A DNA stretch of 64,000 bases from Phycicoccus avicenniae (GCF_018139485.1 NZ_JAGSNF010000001.1:1-64000), one strand, 5' to 3'. Numbered from the stretch's first letter, positions 8,415-17,938 are shown. The notes: a model not told the origin generated them from the sequence alone. Numbers and translations: made by a program.

Positions 8415-9280
8415 GTGCCGCCACCGACGAGACCGTCCGCCCCGCCCCGGCGACCGGACGCGACCCCGACCGCCTGGCGAGGGTGGTGCTCTACGCCCTG
8501 CTCCTCCTGGGCGTCGTCATCACCCTTAGCCCGCTCGTGTGGACGGCGGCCAGCTCGTTCCGGCCCTCCGGCGAGATCCTCCGCCAGGGCAGCTGGCTCA
8601 CCGGGACGTGGACCGGCGAGAACTTCCGGGCGCTGTGGTCCGACCCGCTGTTCCCCCGGTACTTCCTCAACAGCGTCGTCGTCTCGGCCGCCATCGTCGC
8701 GGGCAACATCGTCCTCGCGTCGGGGGTCGGCTACGCCCTCGCGAAGCTGCCCTTCCCCGGGCGACGGCTCGTGTTCGGAGCGGTCCTCGTGACGTTCATG
8801 ATCCCCTCGCTCATGCTCTTCGTCCCGCTGTTCGTCACCGTCGCCTTCCTCAACATGACGAACACGTACGCCGGGCTCATCCTGCCGTTCCTCGTCACCC
8901 CGCTCGGGGTGTTCGTCATGCGGCAGTTCATCGGGCAGCTGCCCGACGAGCTCCTCGAGGCGGCCCGGATCGACGGGGCGGGCGAGGGACGGATCTTCTT
9001 CCGGATCGTCTTCCCGCTGTGCCGGCCGGCGATCGCCACCGTGGGGATCCTGTCCTTCGTCACCTCGTGGAACAACCTGCTGTGGCCGCTCGTCGTCGCC
9101 CAGCGCGAGGAGATGTACACGCTGCCGGTGGCGCTCGCGACCCTGTCGAGCAGCGAGGGGGCGGTGAGCTACGGGCCGCTCATGGCCGGGTCGCTCGTGA
9201 CCATCCTGCCGATCGTCATCGTCTTCATCTTCTTCCAGCGCTACTTCGTCGCCGGTATCGCCTCGACGGGGATCAAGTGA
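8411..9280 (+). CDS. ABC sugar permease, MalG type (module 1)
   Basis: A 289-residue carbohydrate ABC permease. A leading membrane segment (VVLYALLLLGVVITLSPLVW) is followed by the 'NS(V/I)xVS' region (YFLNSVVVSAAIV) and the EAA motif LLEAARIDGAGEGRIFFRIV typical of the second subunit. The GTG start overlaps the previous stop by 4 nt, with GAGGAG 6 nt upstream. It pairs with the preceding permease. The next gene (alpha/beta hydrolase) again overlaps its stop by 4 nt, so the operon continues. The paralogue is at 28502-29395. Confidence 0.9.
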   Translation: MSAATDETVRPAPATGRDPDRLARVVLYALLLLGVVITLSPLVWTAASSFRPSGEILRQGSWLTGTWTGENFRALWSDPLFPRYFLNSVVVSAAIVAGNIVLASGVGYALAKLPFPGRRLVFGAVLVTFMIPSLMLFVPLFVTVAFLNMTNTYAGLILPFLVTPLGVFVMRQFIGQLPDELLEAARIDGAGEGRIFFRIVFPLCRPAIATVGILSFVTSWNNLLWPLVVAQREEMYTLPVALATLSSSEGAVSYGPLMAGSLVTILPIVIVFIFFQRYFVAGIASTGIK

Positions 9281-10134
9281 GCGCCGCGGAGGCGGCCGAC
9301 CGGGGCACCGCCCCCTTCGGCGGGGCGTCGACGTGGCACAGCGCGCACTTCCCGGCCCGCCGGGCCACGCCGGCCGAGCCCCTCGTGCTGCTCAACTCGC
9401 TCGCGACGACGACGGCGATCTGGGAGCCACTCCTGGACGACCTCACCGAGTGGAGCCCCGTCCTCTGTCTCGACTACCCCGGGCACGGGCGCTCCCCGGC
9501 CCGGGACGTCCCGGTGACGATGGACGCCCTCGTCGACGGCGTGCTCGCCGTCCTCGACCGCGCGGGCATCGCGCGGGCGCACGTCGCCGGCGTGTCGATC
9601 GGCGGCATGTGCGCCGTCGCGCTCGCGGCGAGGGCTCCGGACCGCATCGCCTCGATCAGCGTCATCGGCTCGGGGCCGCGGCTCGACCCCCGGATGTGGG
9701 CCGACCGCCGGCGGCTCGTCGAGGAGTGGGGCACCCGCGGCATCGCGACCGACGTCCTCCGGCGCTGGTTCACCCCGGACTACGCCGCGGCGAACCCCGT
9801 CGTCGTCGCCGCCTACCGCGAGATGCTCCTCGGCACGAGCGACCACGCCTACGCTGCCCTCAGCGAGCTCCTCGGGGCGACCGACCTGCGCCCGCTCCTC
9901 GACGACGTGCGGTGTCCGGCCCTCGTCGTCTGCGGCGAGCACGACCCCGCCGCCCCGGTCGCCGGTGGCGAGGTCTTCGTGCGCGGCATCGAGGACGCCC
10001 GCCTGGAGGTCGTCCCGGGCGCGGCGCACATGGTCCAGGCCATGGCGCCGGAGGACCTGGCCGCGCTCGTCGTCGCGCACATGGCGAGGGCGACCGTCGA
10101 GAGCCCGGACGACGCACCGCTGGCCCGTCCCTGA
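9277..10134 (+). CDS. Alpha/beta hydrolase, enol-lactonase-like
   Basis: A 285-residue cytoplasmic alpha/beta-fold hydrolase similar in style to 3-oxoadipate enol-lactonases (PcaD). The oxyanion region is LLNSLATTT. The nucleophile elbow is G-V-S107-I-G-G. The acid and histidine are in VVCGEHDPAAP and PGAAHMVQ. It is translationally coupled to the permease upstream (4-nt overlap) and lies 19 nt before hydrolase B1, so it belongs to the sugar-uptake operon. No other beta-ketoadipate genes are present, so an ester or lactone on the imported glycan or its acid product is a better guess than an aromatic intermediate. A second member is at 13054-13815. Confidence 0.75.
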   Translation: MSAAEAADRGTAPFGGASTWHSAHFPARRATPAEPLVLLNSLATTTAIWEPLLDDLTEWSPVLCLDYPGHGRSPARDVPVTMDALVDGVLAVLDRAGIARAHVAGVSIGGMCAVALAARAPDRIASISVIGSGPRLDPRMWADRRRLVEEWGTRGIATDVLRRWFTPDYAAANPVVVAAYREMLLGTSDHAYAALSELLGATDLRPLLDDVRCPALVVCGEHDPAAPVAGGEVFVRGIEDARLEVVPGAAHMVQAMAPEDLAALVVAHMARATVESPDDAPLARP

Positions 10135-10153
10135 CCCCCACGAGAGGCCGCCG

Positions 10154-12181
10154 ATGACCGACCACGACCAGTGGTGGACCCACCCGTTCCGGCTGTTCCA
10201 GACGAACCTGCGCGAGGTCGACGCCGGCCTCGACGTCGAGCGGACACTGTCGGAGATGACGGGGCTCGGGTACGACACGTGGCTGTGCAACGCGGGCGGG
10301 ATCATGTCCTTCTACCCGACGTCGAACCCGGTCCAGCGGGAGGCCTCGGGGCTCGCGGAGCGGGCCTCGGGCGACCTGGTCGCCGACGTCATGGCGGCCG
10401 CGGCCCGGCACGGTGTGCGGGTGCTGTCCCGCTTCGACTTCTCGCGCCTGCCGTCGGACCTGCTCGAGGACCACCCGGAGTGGCGCTTCGTCGGCGCCGA
10501 CGGGCGTCCCTACGTCGCCGACGGGCTCACCGCCATCTGCCCCCGCAGCGACTACCACGAGGTGCACGTCCCGCAGATCCTGCGGGACTTCGTCACCCGG
10601 TACGAGCCGCAGGGGGTCTTCTTCAACTGGCTCCAGTACCCCGAGGTGTCCTACGAGGGGGACTACCACGGGGTGTGCCGGTGCGACCGCTGCGTCGCCG
10701 CGATGCGGGAGGCCCACCCCGACCTGGCGCACCCGTCGGGACGGGGCGGGGCCGGCTACGAGGAGTGGCTCGAGCTCTCCCGGGCCCACCTCACCCGGCT
10801 CGCGCACCGGTACCGGGAGGTCGTCAACGACATCCGGCCCGGCACGCCGCTCATGCTCGCCGACGTCCGGATGGACATCGCCTTCCTCGAGACGAACAGC
10901 CACCTCGGCGGGGAGTCCGAACGATGGTGGGTGCACACCCCGAGCGAGCTCGCGAGCCTGCACCGGGCCCTCGACCCGCCCGTCCCGTCGGTCGTCCACT
11001 CCTCGGCCAACGTCGGCCTCGCGCACCGCCAGGTCGCCGAGCAGCCGGACCAGTTCCGCCGCTACGCCGCGCAGGCGCTCTCGCGGGGGGCCTGGCCGTC
11101 GACGGTCGTCATCGGCGACGTCGACCTCGGCCGCTACCCGTGCATCCCGGGGGCGTCGGACCTGCTGGGTCTCCTCGTCCGGCACGACCGGCTCTACGAC
11201 GCCTTCCGCTCCGCGGCCCCGGTCGCGCTGCTGCGCCCCGAGGGTGGGACGGCGATGGCCGCGATGCAGTCCGGCAGCGACTTCACCGAGTACCGGGGCC
11301 TGTACTCCGCCCTCCAGGAGGCACACGTCCCCTTCGACGTCCTGGGCCTGCAGGACCGGGACCGGCTCGCCGACCCCGACCTGCTCGGCCGCTACCGGCT
11401 GCTCGTCGTCCCGGGGACCGCCGGGCTCGGCCCGCGGCTCGCGGCCGCGATCGACGCGTTCGTCGAGTCCGGCGGAGCGGTGCTGCTCACCGGGCAGTCG
11501 TTCGAGGACGGCCGACCGGTCCTCTCCTGCGCCCCGGCCGCCTCGCTCGTGGAGGCGGTCACCGACGAGAAGGCGCTCGGCGGTCGCTACGTCGGGCCGG
11601 CCGACGGAGGCGTCTCGACGACGCTGCTGCCGGTGCTCGGTCGGTTCGACGTCGTCGTCCCCGTCGGCGGGACGGTCACGGGTGACGCGGTGCTCAGCAC
11701 CCGGTCACCCTTCGGGCCACCCGAGGTGTCGGGAGGGAACCGGCCGCGCGACGACGCCCCCACGGTCCTGCGCGGCACGTACGGCGCGGGCCGGACCACC
11801 CAGCTGCCGTGGACGGTCGGGACGACGTTCCGGCGCTCCGGCCTCGCCTCCGTCGCCGAGGTCGTCGTCGCCGAGACGCTCGCGCTGCTCGGGGACCACC
11901 TGTTGTTCGTCACGGACCTGCCGGCGCCCGTCGAGGTGACGGCGGGGAGGTCGGGGGCGACGATGGTCGTGAGTCTCGTCAACCACACCGGGGGGCGGCC
12001 CGACCGGACCGGACCGCCGGTCCCGGTGCGCGGTGCCGTGACCTTCGCCGCCGGGGTCCCCGTGAGCCGCGTACGGGCGCTCGTCGCCGGCGTGGAGCTC
12101 CCGGTGTCCTCGCTGCCGGACGGCAGGACCCGGGTCGAGGTCGGGCTCGACGGCGTCCTCGAGGTGCTCACCGTCGACTGA
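10154..12181 (+). CDS. GHL6-like putative glycoside hydrolase, subtype B (B1)
   Basis: A 675-residue cytoplasmic protein, last gene of transporter operon 1. It shares the landmarks of the A-type enzymes: N46-x-G-G-x-x-S-F-Y-P, H107-P-E-W110, VFFN (155-158) and the possible metal site C175-R-C-x-x-C180. The opening WWTHPFRLFQTNLREVDAGLD is specific to subtype B, as is the shorter segment before the Cys cluster. A trimerisation/GATase-like domain follows (YRLLVVPGTAGLGPRLAAAI), then a beta-rich C-terminus. GAGAGG lies 6 nt before the ATG. It is probably a glycoside hydrolase acting on imported oligosaccharide. Substrate and catalytic residues are not known to me. It is paralogous to B2 (29392-31437). 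Confidence 0.62.
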   Translation: MTDHDQWWTHPFRLFQTNLREVDAGLDVERTLSEMTGLGYDTWLCNAGGIMSFYPTSNPVQREASGLAERASGDLVADVMAAAARHGVRVLSRFDFSRLPSDLLEDHPEWRFVGADGRPYVADGLTAICPRSDYHEVHVPQILRDFVTRYEPQGVFFNWLQYPEVSYEGDYHGVCRCDRCVAAMREAHPDLAHPSGRGGAGYEEWLELSRAHLTRLAHRYREVVNDIRPGTPLMLADVRMDIAFLETNSHLGGESERWWVHTPSELASLHRALDPPVPSVVHSSANVGLAHRQVAEQPDQFRRYAAQALSRGAWPSTVVIGDVDLGRYPCIPGASDLLGLLVRHDRLYDAFRSAAPVALLRPEGGTAMAAMQSGSDFTEYRGLYSALQEAHVPFDVLGLQDRDRLADPDLLGRYRLLVVPGTAGLGPRLAAAIDAFVESGGAVLLTGQSFEDGRPVLSCAPAASLVEAVTDEKALGGRYVGPADGGVSTTLLPVLGRFDVVVPVGGTVTGDAVLSTRSPFGPPEVSGGNRPRDDAPTVLRGTYGAGRTTQLPWTVGTTFRRSGLASVAEVVVAETLALLGDHLLFVTDLPAPVEVTAGRSGATMVVSLVNHTGGRPDRTGPPVPVRGAVTFAAGVPVSRVRALVAGVELPVSSLPDGRTRVEVGLDGVLEVLTVD

Positions 12182-12208
12182 CACACCGTCAGCCGCGCCG
12201 TCGGACCG

Positions 12209-12237
12209 GGCGGCACCGGCTCGCGGCGCGTGCCGCC
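12209..12237. terminator. Hairpin between convergent B1 and GntR genes
   Basis: GGCGGCAC (12209-12216) pairs with GTGCCGCC (12230-12237) across a 13-nt loop in the gap between two converging genes. There is no T-tract, as is common at this base composition. It could serve both strands. Confidence 0.5.
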
Positions 12238-12279
12238 GGGGCCGGCGCCCCGGTCGACGGCGGGAAGGACCAACCGAGA

Positions 12280-12957
12280 TCAGGACGTCCCGGCGCGTGC
12301 CTCGTACGCGTCGCGGACCCGCTCGTGGGCGGCGTCGAGGTGTGCCCTCAGCAGGCGGCTCGCGGTCTCGGGATCGCGGGACCGCAGGGCCTCGAGGATG
12401 GCGGCGTGCTCGGCGGCGACCTTGCTGATCCGGGCCTTCTGGTGCCCGTGACTGCCGATGGTGAGGAGGATCTCGCCGGTGATGAGCGCGTGCATGCGGG
12501 TGAGCCGCTCGCTGCCGCTCGCCCGCACCATCGAGGAGTGGAACGCGATGTCGGCCTTGACGAGGCCGGGGCGGTCGTCGAACTCCCCGGCGATGTCGAG
12601 GGCGTGCTGCGCCTCGTGCATGGACCGGGGCACCTCGCCGGTCGCGGCGAGGCGCCTCGCCGCGGCGTCCTCGACGGTGAACCGCGCGAAGAAGAGGTCG
12701 TCGATGTCGTCGAGGTCCAGGACGGTGACGGTCGCGGACTTGTGCGCCGCCCGCTGGAGCAGCCCGGTCGCGACGAGGCGCTCGATGCAGGCCTTCGCCG
12801 TGGGCCGCGCGACGTTGTACTCGCTGACGACGCGCGCCTCGGTCACCCGCTCCCCCGGCGGCACCTCACCGGTGGCGATGCGGTGGCGCAGCGACTCGTA
12901 GACGGCGTCGGTGAGCGTGGTCGTCGCGACGGCGATCGAGGGGGAGCCGGCAGTCAT
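12280..12957 (-). CDS. GntR-family transcriptional regulator, FCD type
   Basis: A 225-residue regulator. The N-terminal winged helix is AVYESLRHRIATGEVPPGERVTEARVV..NVARPTAKACIERL. The all-helical FCD effector domain has the usual metal-binding pattern (ADIAFHSSMV, AEHAAILEAL). FCD regulators generally bind small organic acids. It is the last gene of a minus-strand array (glcD-glcG-glcB-hydrolase) but has its own upstream gap containing a palindrome, so autoregulation is likely. The MTAGSP start at 12957 is favoured; longer frames would run through the operator. The related motif upstream of hyi and of the module 1 lipoprotein suggests it controls both (inference). Confidence 0.85.
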   Translation of the reverse strand: MTAGSPSIAVATTTLTDAVYESLRHRIATGEVPPGERVTEARVVSEYNVARPTAKACIERLVATGLLQRAAHKSATVTVLDLDDIDDLFFARFTVEDAAARRLAATGEVPRSMHEAQHALDIAGEFDDRPGLVKADIAFHSSMVRASGSERLTRMHALITGEILLTIGSHGHQKARISKVAAEHAAILEALRSRDPETASRLLRAHLDAAHERVRDAYEARAGTS

Positions 12958-12973
12958 CGCGCCAGTATGGCAC

Positions 12974-12995
12974 CTGATTGTCAGATTGTCTGACA
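12974..12995. promoter_or_regulatory. Probable operator of the GntR/FCD regulator
   Basis: Two overlapping dyads lie just upstream of the regulator: CTGA-TTG-TCAG (12974-12984) and TGTCAGA-TTG-TCTGACA (12979-12995). CTGATTGTCAG is repeated exactly at 17894-17904 before hyi. The position fits autoregulation. Confidence 0.55.
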
Positions 12996-13053
12996 TCGGT
13001 GCGTGCCGGTGCGCGGACCGTCCGGGGTCGCGCACCGGCACGCGGCGCGGAGC

Positions 13054-13815
13054 TCAGGCGCGGGCGAAGCCCTCGCGGAGCAGTCGGGCGACGTCCGCCG
13101 GCCGTTCGACCGGCAGCCAGTGCGCACCGTCGAGCTCCTCGTAGCGCGCGCCGAGGACGCCCTCGGCGATCTCGCGGCCCATCCACGGCGGGGTCGAGGG
13201 GTCTTGCGACCCGGCGACGACGAGGGTCGGCGCGACGACGTCGGCGAGCCGGTCGCGCAGGTCGAGCGCGCCGACGGCCTCGGCGCTGCGGGCGAACCCC
13301 TCCGGGTCGGTCGAGAGGAACTGCCGCCGCGCCTCGGCCATCCCGTCGGGGTGTGCGCTCGCCCACTCGGGGGTGAACCATCGGGCCAGCGAGCCGTCGG
13401 CGAGGGGCTCGAGGCCGTCCGCGCGGGCCTGCTCGACCCGCGACGCCCAGGTCGCCTTGTCGGCGAAGTACGCGCTCGAGCACAGGACGCCGAGGGAGGC
13501 CACCCGCTCGGGGTGCGCGGCGGCGAGCGCGATGCCGACCATGCCCCCGAGCGAGAGCCCGACGACGTGGGCGCGCTCGACCCCGGCGGCGTCGAGCACC
13601 TCCAGTGCGGCGTCGGCGAGCGTGTCGACGTCGACGCCCTCACGCAGCGGCGAGCGACCGTGTCCCGGCGGGTCGTAGCGCAGCACGCGGTGGTCGGCCG
13701 CCAGGTCGTCAGCGAGGGCGTCCCACACCTCCAACGGGGCGCCGAGGGGGTTGGACAGCAGGACGGGCTCCCCGGAGCCGGCGGGGCCGGTGTCCGTCCG
13801 GTGCAGCGCGGTCAC
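13054..13815 (-). CDS. Alpha/beta hydrolase coupled to malate synthase
   Basis: A 253-residue alpha/beta hydrolase of the PcaD/enol-lactonase style. It shows [13 protein letters not shown] at the oxyanion hole, the nucleophile elbow G-L-S88-L-G-G, an acid in [10 protein letters not shown] and a histidine in [10 protein letters not shown]. The GTG start overlaps the malate synthase stop by 4 nt, so it is the distal cistron of the glcD-glcG-glcB operon. It is related to 9277-10134, with similar spacing of motifs (including RWFTP before the cap helices). It presumably opens an ester or lactone that yields a hydroxy- or oxo-acid. The actual substrate is unknown. Confidence 0.75.
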   Translation of the reverse strand: MTALHRTDTGPAGSGEPVLLSNPLGAPLEVWDALADDLAADHRVLRYDPPGHGRSPLREGVDVDTLADAALEVLDAAGVERAHVVGLSLGGMVGIALAAAHPERVASLGVLCSSAYFADKATWASRVEQARADGLEPLADGSLARWFTPEWASAHPDGMAEARRQFLSTDPEGFARSAEAVGALDLRDRLADVVAPTLVVAGSQDPSTPPWMGREIAEGVLGARYEELDGAHWLPVERPADVARLLREGFARA

Positions 13816-15974
13816 CGGGCGCCCGCCTTCTTGCGCCGGCGCAGGTCGTGCAGGAGCGGCTCGGTGTAGCCGCTCGGCTGGCGGGCCCCCTCGACGACGA
13901 GCCGGCGCGCGGCCTCGAAGGCCACCCCGGGACCGTCGTCGCCGATCAGGGGCTCGTAGCCCGGATCGCCGGCGTTCTGCTCGTCGACGACCGCCGACAG
14001 CCGGCGCAGGCTCTCGTCGAGCCGGTCCTCGTCGATGACACCGTGGTGCAGCCAGTTCGCGAGGAGCTGGCTCGAGATCCGCAGCGTGGCACGGTCCTCC
14101 ATGAGGGCGGTGCCGTGGATGTCCGGCACCTTCGAGCAGCCGACGCCCTGGTCGACCCAGCGCACGACGTACCCGAGGATCGACTGGACGTTGGTGTCGA
14201 GCTCGGTCGCGACGACGTCGTCGGCGGGCGGCGCGTCGGCGAGCGGCAGCCGCAGCAGGTCGTCGACCGGCTCGGGGTCGCGCCGGGCGAGCTCGTCGGC
14301 GACGGCGAAGACGTCGACCGCGTGGTAGTGCAGCGCGTGCAGCGTCGCGGCGGTCGGCGAAGGCACCCAGGCGGTCGTCGCACCCGCCTGCAGGTGGCCG
14401 ACCTTCTGCTCGAGCATGTCGGCCATGAGGTCGGGCATCGCCCACATGCCCTTGCCGATCTGACCGTGCCGGAGCAGCCCGGCCTCCAGGCCCGCGTCGA
14501 CGTTCGAGCGCTCGTACGCGGCGAGCCAGGGCTGGGCCTTCATCTCGCCCTTGGGCACCATGACGCCGGCGTGCAGCGAGGTGTGGATCTCGTCCCCCGT
14601 GCGGTCGAGGAACCCGGTGTTGATGAAGACCACCCGCTCGCGAGCCGCGTGGATGCAGGCGCGGAGGTTGACGCTCGTGCGTCGCTCCTCGTCCATGATC
14701 CCCATCTTCATCGTGCCCCGGGCCAGGCCCAGGAGGTCCTCGACGCGCTCGAACAGCTCGACGGCGAAGGCGACCTCGTCGGGCCCGTGCATCTTCGGCT
14801 TGACGACGTACATCGAGCCGGCGCGCGAGTTGCCGTCGCCCGTCCGCCGCAGGTCCGGGAGCGAGCCGAGGGCGGTCATCGCCGCGTCCAGGACGCCCTC
14901 GGGGACCTCGGCCCCGTCCCGGTCGAGCACCGCGTCCGTCGTCATGAGGTGGCCGACGGTGCGCACGAGGAGGAGGGAGCGGCCGGGGACGGTGACGGGT
15001 GACCCGTCCGGTCCGGTGTACGTGCGGTCCTCGTGCATCCGGCGGGTGAAGGTGCGACCGCCCTTGCTCACCTCCTCGGTGAGGCTGCGGTCCATGAGGC
15101 CGCGCCAGTTGCGGTAGCCGAGCACCTTGTCCTCGGCGTCGACGGCGGCGACCGAGTCCTCGAGGTCCATGATCGTCGTCACGGCGGACTCGAGGACGAC
15201 GTCGGCGACCCCGGCGGCGTCGTCCCGGCCGATCGGGTGCTCGCGGTCGAGGACGACCTCGACGTGCAGGCCGTGGTGGCGCAGGAGGACGGCGGTGGGC
15301 GAGTCGGCGTCGCCGGTGTGACCGACGAAGGTGGACGGCTCGCGCAGCGCGGCCTCCCCGTCCGCGGTCGTGACGAGGAGGGCGCCGTCGACGACCCGGT
15401 ACCGGGTGGAGTCCGCGTGCGACCCGCTCTCGAGCGGGGCGACCTCGTCGAGCAGCTCGCGGCCACGCCGGACCGCGACGGCGCCCCGCGCCGGGTTGTA
15501 GTCACCCTCCTGGCGGGTCTCGCCCTCGTCAGGGATGGCGTCCGTGCCGTAGAGGGCGTCGTAGAGCGAGCCCCAGCGGGCGTTCGCGGCGTTGATCGCG
15601 AACCGGGCGTTGAGCAGCGGCACGACGAGCTGCGGCCCGGCGACGAGCGCGATCTCGTCGTCGACCCCCTCGGTCGAGACGGCGAACGGCCCGGGTGCGG
15701 GGCGCAGGTAGCCGATCTCCTCGAGGAACGCCCGGTAGTGCCCGGCGTCGGGCCGGCCCGGGTGCTCCGCGTGGTAGGCGTCGATGCGGGCCTGGAGGTC
15801 GTCCCGGACCTCGAGGAGGCCGCGGTTGCGCGGTGCGAGGTCGTGGACGAGGTCGGCGAGGCCCTGCCAGAAGGTCTCCGCCTCGATGCCGGTGCCGGCG
15901 AGTCCCTCGTGCTCGACCCAGGCGGCCAGCTCCTCGGCGACGGCGAGCCCGGCCCGCTCGACCCGGGCGCTCAC
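13812..15974 (-). CDS. glcB: Malate synthase G
   Basis: A 720-residue enzyme, the normal length for the G isoform. It condenses glyoxylate with acetyl-CoA to malate in the cytoplasm. Sequence hallmarks include [26 protein letters not shown] in the N-terminal region, the metal/acid region [37 protein letters not shown] and [19 protein letters not shown]. The GTG start overlaps the glcG stop by 4 nt, and its own stop overlaps the next hydrolase. The operon supplies glyoxylate by way of GlcD, so this is assimilation of glycolate or a related 2-hydroxy acid rather than the isocitrate-lyase shunt. Confidence 0.93.
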   Translation of the reverse strand: MSARVERAGLAVAEELAAWVEHEGLAGTGIEAETFWQGLADLVHDLAPRNRGLLEVRDDLQARIDAYHAEHPGRPDAGHYRAFLEEIGYLRPAPGPFAVSTEGVDDEIALVAGPQLVVPLLNARFAINAANARWGSLYDALYGTDAIPDEGETRQEGDYNPARGAVAVRRGRELLDEVAPLESGSHADSTRYRVVDGALLVTTADGEAALREPSTFVGHTGDADSPTAVLLRHHGLHVEVVLDREHPIGRDDAAGVADVVLESAVTTIMDLEDSVAAVDAEDKVLGYRNWRGLMDRSLTEEVSKGGRTFTRRMHEDRTYTGPDGSPVTVPGRSLLLVRTVGHLMTTDAVLDRDGAEVPEGVLDAAMTALGSLPDLRRTGDGNSRAGSMYVVKPKMHGPDEVAFAVELFERVEDLLGLARGTMKMGIMDEERRTSVNLRACIHAARERVVFINTGFLDRTGDEIHTSLHAGVMVPKGEMKAQPWLAAYERSNVDAGLEAGLLRHGQIGKGMWAMPDLMADMLEQKVGHLQAGATTAWVPSPTAATLHALHYHAVDVFAVADELARRDPEPVDDLLRLPLADAPPADDVVATELDTNVQSILGYVVRWVDQGVGCSKVPDIHGTALMEDRATLRISSQLLANWLHHGVIDEDRLDESLRRLSAVVDEQNAGDPGYEPLIGDDGPGVAFEAARRLVVEGARQPSGYTEPLLHDLRRRKKAGAR

Positions 15975-16405
15975 TGCAGCATCCCGGTGTCGGCGCCGAT
16001 CTCGGCGAGGACCTGCGCGGCGATCTCCGCGTCCTGGTCCGGTCGGCCGCCGGCGACCCCGAGGCCTCCGACGTGGACGCCGTCGAGGACGATCGGCACG
16101 CCGCCGGCGATGCTCGTGAGGAGGCCGCCCGTGCCGTGCTCGAGGGCGACGGCGAGCTCCGGCACCATCGCGGCGCTCGGCTTGCGGGTGGACGCGGCGG
16201 TCATCGCCTTGCGGCGGCTCGTCTCCACGGAGTGGGGGGTCGCGCCGTCGGCCCGGCCGAAGGCGACCATCGCCATCATCGGGTCCGCGACGGTGACGAC
16301 GCCACGGACGCCGGCCCGGGCGGCCGCGTCGATCGCGACGGCGACGGTGCGGGCGGCGAGCTCGTAGGTGACGACGGGGACGGTGGTGTGACCGGTGTCG
16401 CTCAT
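15971..16405 (-). CDS. glcG: GlcG/HbpS-family protein
   Basis: A 144-residue single-domain protein of the GlcG/HbpS family (heme-binding-like). The N-terminal pattern [29 protein letters not shown] and the conserved [20 protein letters not shown] loop are clear. Members are often encoded beside glycolate oxidase genes, but their role is unsettled. It sits between glcD and malate synthase with 4-nt overlaps on both sides, so all three are made together. Confidence 0.85.
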   Translation of the reverse strand: MSDTGHTTVPVVTYELAARTVAVAIDAAARAGVRGVVTVADPMMAMVAFGRADGATPHSVETSRRKAMTAASTRKPSAAMVPELAVALEHGTGGLLTSIAGGVPIVLDGVHVGGLGVAGGRPDQDAEIAAQVLAEIGADTGMLQ

Positions 16406-17799
16406 CGGGTCTCCTGTCGGGCGCCGAGGACGGCGCCGGGGTTGAGGATGTTCTGGGGGTCGAGGGCGTCCTTGATGCGCTGGTTGAGCTCGAGGACGTC
16501 GGGGCCGAGGTAGTCCTCGAGCCAGGGCCGCTTGAGCCGGCCCACGCCGTGCTCGCCGGTGATCGTGCCGCCGAGCTCGATCGCGAGGTCCATGACCCGA
16601 CCGTAGGCGACCTCGGCGCGGCGCTGCTGGTCCTCGTCGGTGGGGTCGACGACGACGAGCGGATGGGTGTTGCCGTCGCCGGCGTGCGCGATGAGGGCGA
16701 TCGTCGTGTCGGCCTCGGCGGCGATCCGCTCGATGCCGAGGACGAGGTCGCCGAGCCGGGGGAGGGGGACGCCGACGTCCTCGAGGAGGAGCCGGCCCTT
16801 GGTCTCGACGGCGGGGATGGCCATCCGGCGCGCGACGACGAAGGCCTCGCCCTCGTCGGGGTCGCTCGTCGTGTAGCACTCGCTCGCGCCGTGCTCGAGG
16901 CAGAGCCCCTCGATCGCCGCGATCTCGGCGGCGCCCGCGGCCTCGGGCTCGTCGGACTGGACGATGAGCATCGCGGCCGCGTCGCGGTCCAGGCCCATCC
17001 GGGTCTCGTCCTCGACGGCGTTCACGGAGACGCGGTCCATGAACTCGAGCATCGACGGGCGCAGCGTCCGGCTCGTGGCGAGGACGGCGTCGGTCGCCCC
17101 GGCGAGGGTGGGGAAGGTCGCGACGAGGGTCGACGGGGTCCGCTGGGCCGGGACGAGGCGCAGGACGACCTCGGTGACGACGCCGAGGGTCCCCTCGCTG
17201 CCGACGAAGAGCTTCGTCAGCGACAGGCCCGCGACGTCCTTCAGCCGCGGCCCGCCGAGGCGGACGGCGCGACCGTCGGCGAGCACGACCGTCATCCCGA
17301 GGACGTAGTCGGTCGTCACGCCGTACTTGACGCAGCACAGCCCGCCGGCGTTCGTCGCGACGTTCCCGCCGATCGAACAGAACTCGTACGACGAGGGGTC
17401 CGGCGGGTACCAGAGGCCGTGGGCCGCGGCAGCCATCTTCACCTCGGCGTTGAAGGCGCCCGGCTGGGCGACGGCCACGCGCGTCACGGGGTCGACCTCG
17501 ATGTCCCGCATGCGGTCGAGCGAGACGACGACGCACCCGTCGACGGCGGAGCTCCCGCCGGAGAGGCCGGACCCGGCGCCGCGCGGGACGACGGGCACGC
17601 CGAGCCGGGCCGCGACGGTGACCGCCGCCTGGACGTCCGCGGTGCTGCGGGCCCGCACGACGACGGCCGGCTCCCCGGCGCCCGGGTCGTTGGCCCGGTC
17701 CCAGCGGTAGGCCTGCATCGAGTCGGCGTTCGTGACGAGCGCCTCGGCGGGCAGCACGTCGGCGAGCGCCGCGGCCACGGTGGGGGCGTCGACCGGCAT
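16402..17799 (-). CDS. glcD: FAD-linked 2-hydroxyacid (glycolate/D-lactate) dehydrogenase
   Basis: A 465-residue FAD enzyme. A PCMH-type FAD domain ([41 protein letters not shown]) is followed by the FAD-oxidase C domain with its HAGDGNTHP and [14 protein letters not shown] motifs. It oxidises glycolate to glyoxylate, or a similar D-2-hydroxy acid. The MPVDAP start at 17799 has AAAGGAG 7 nt upstream; the longer open frame is untranslated leader. The partner subunits GlcE and GlcF are not in the window, so the electron acceptor is unclear and it may work alone. It is first in a four-gene overlapping operon. Confidence 0.88.
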   Translation of the reverse strand: MPVDAPTVAAALADVLPAEALVTNADSMQAYRWDRANDPGAGEPAVVVRARSTADVQAAVTVAARLGVPVVPRGAGSGLSGGSSAVDGCVVVSLDRMRDIEVDPVTRVAVAQPGAFNAEVKMAAAAHGLWYPPDPSSYEFCSIGGNVATNAGGLCCVKYGVTTDYVLGMTVVLADGRAVRLGGPRLKDVAGLSLTKLFVGSEGTLGVVTEVVLRLVPAQRTPSTLVATFPTLAGATDAVLATSRTLRPSMLEFMDRVSVNAVEDETRMGLDRDAAAMLIVQSDEPEAAGAAEIAAIEGLCLEHGASECYTTSDPDEGEAFVVARRMAIPAVETKGRLLLEDVGVPLPRLGDLVLGIERIAAEADTTIALIAHAGDGNTHPLVVVDPTDEDQQRRAEVAYGRVMDLAIELGGTITGEHGVGRLKRPWLEDYLGPDVLELNQRIKDALDPQNILNPGAVLGARQETR

Positions 17800-17833
17800 G
17801 GAGGCTCCTTTCGTTGCTGAAATCGGAAACAGT

Positions 17834-17850
17834 CTTCCACGATATGGAAG
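17834..17850. promoter_or_regulatory. Palindrome in the glcD promoter region
   Basis: CTTCCA-CGATA-TGGAAG is a perfect 6-bp-arm dyad, 35 nt upstream of the glcD start. TTCC/GGAA dyads suit IclR-family regulators, one of which is encoded at 21835-22599. The assignment is inference. Confidence 0.45.
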
Positions 17851-17891
17851 CATGGGCAAGGATCGTGGCGCTCGACAAGAACGTCATGCAA

Positions 17892-17910
17892 GACTGATTG
17901 TCAGTCAATA
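17892..17910. promoter_or_regulatory. Operator-like dyad upstream of hyi
   Basis: GACTGA-TTG-TCAGTC (17892-17906) is a perfect dyad. It contains CTGATTGTCAG, identical to the site in front of the GntR gene, and runs into TCAATA as seen at 6.1 kb. It lies 33 nt before the hyi start. Confidence 0.55.
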
Positions 17911-17938
17911 AAGACGACACACGACCCCTGGAGGCCAC

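Noticed and set aside
12181-12279. Small gene between B1 and GntR
   Set aside because: Only a hairpin is present; no frame with start, ribosome-binding site and codon bias fits.
9277-13815. Beta-ketoadipate (pca) pathway based on PcaD-like hydrolases
   Set aside because: No dioxygenase, cycloisomerase, decarboxylase or CoA-transferase genes of that pathway are present. The dehydratase at 24938 has acid-sugar-type residues rather than a muconate context.
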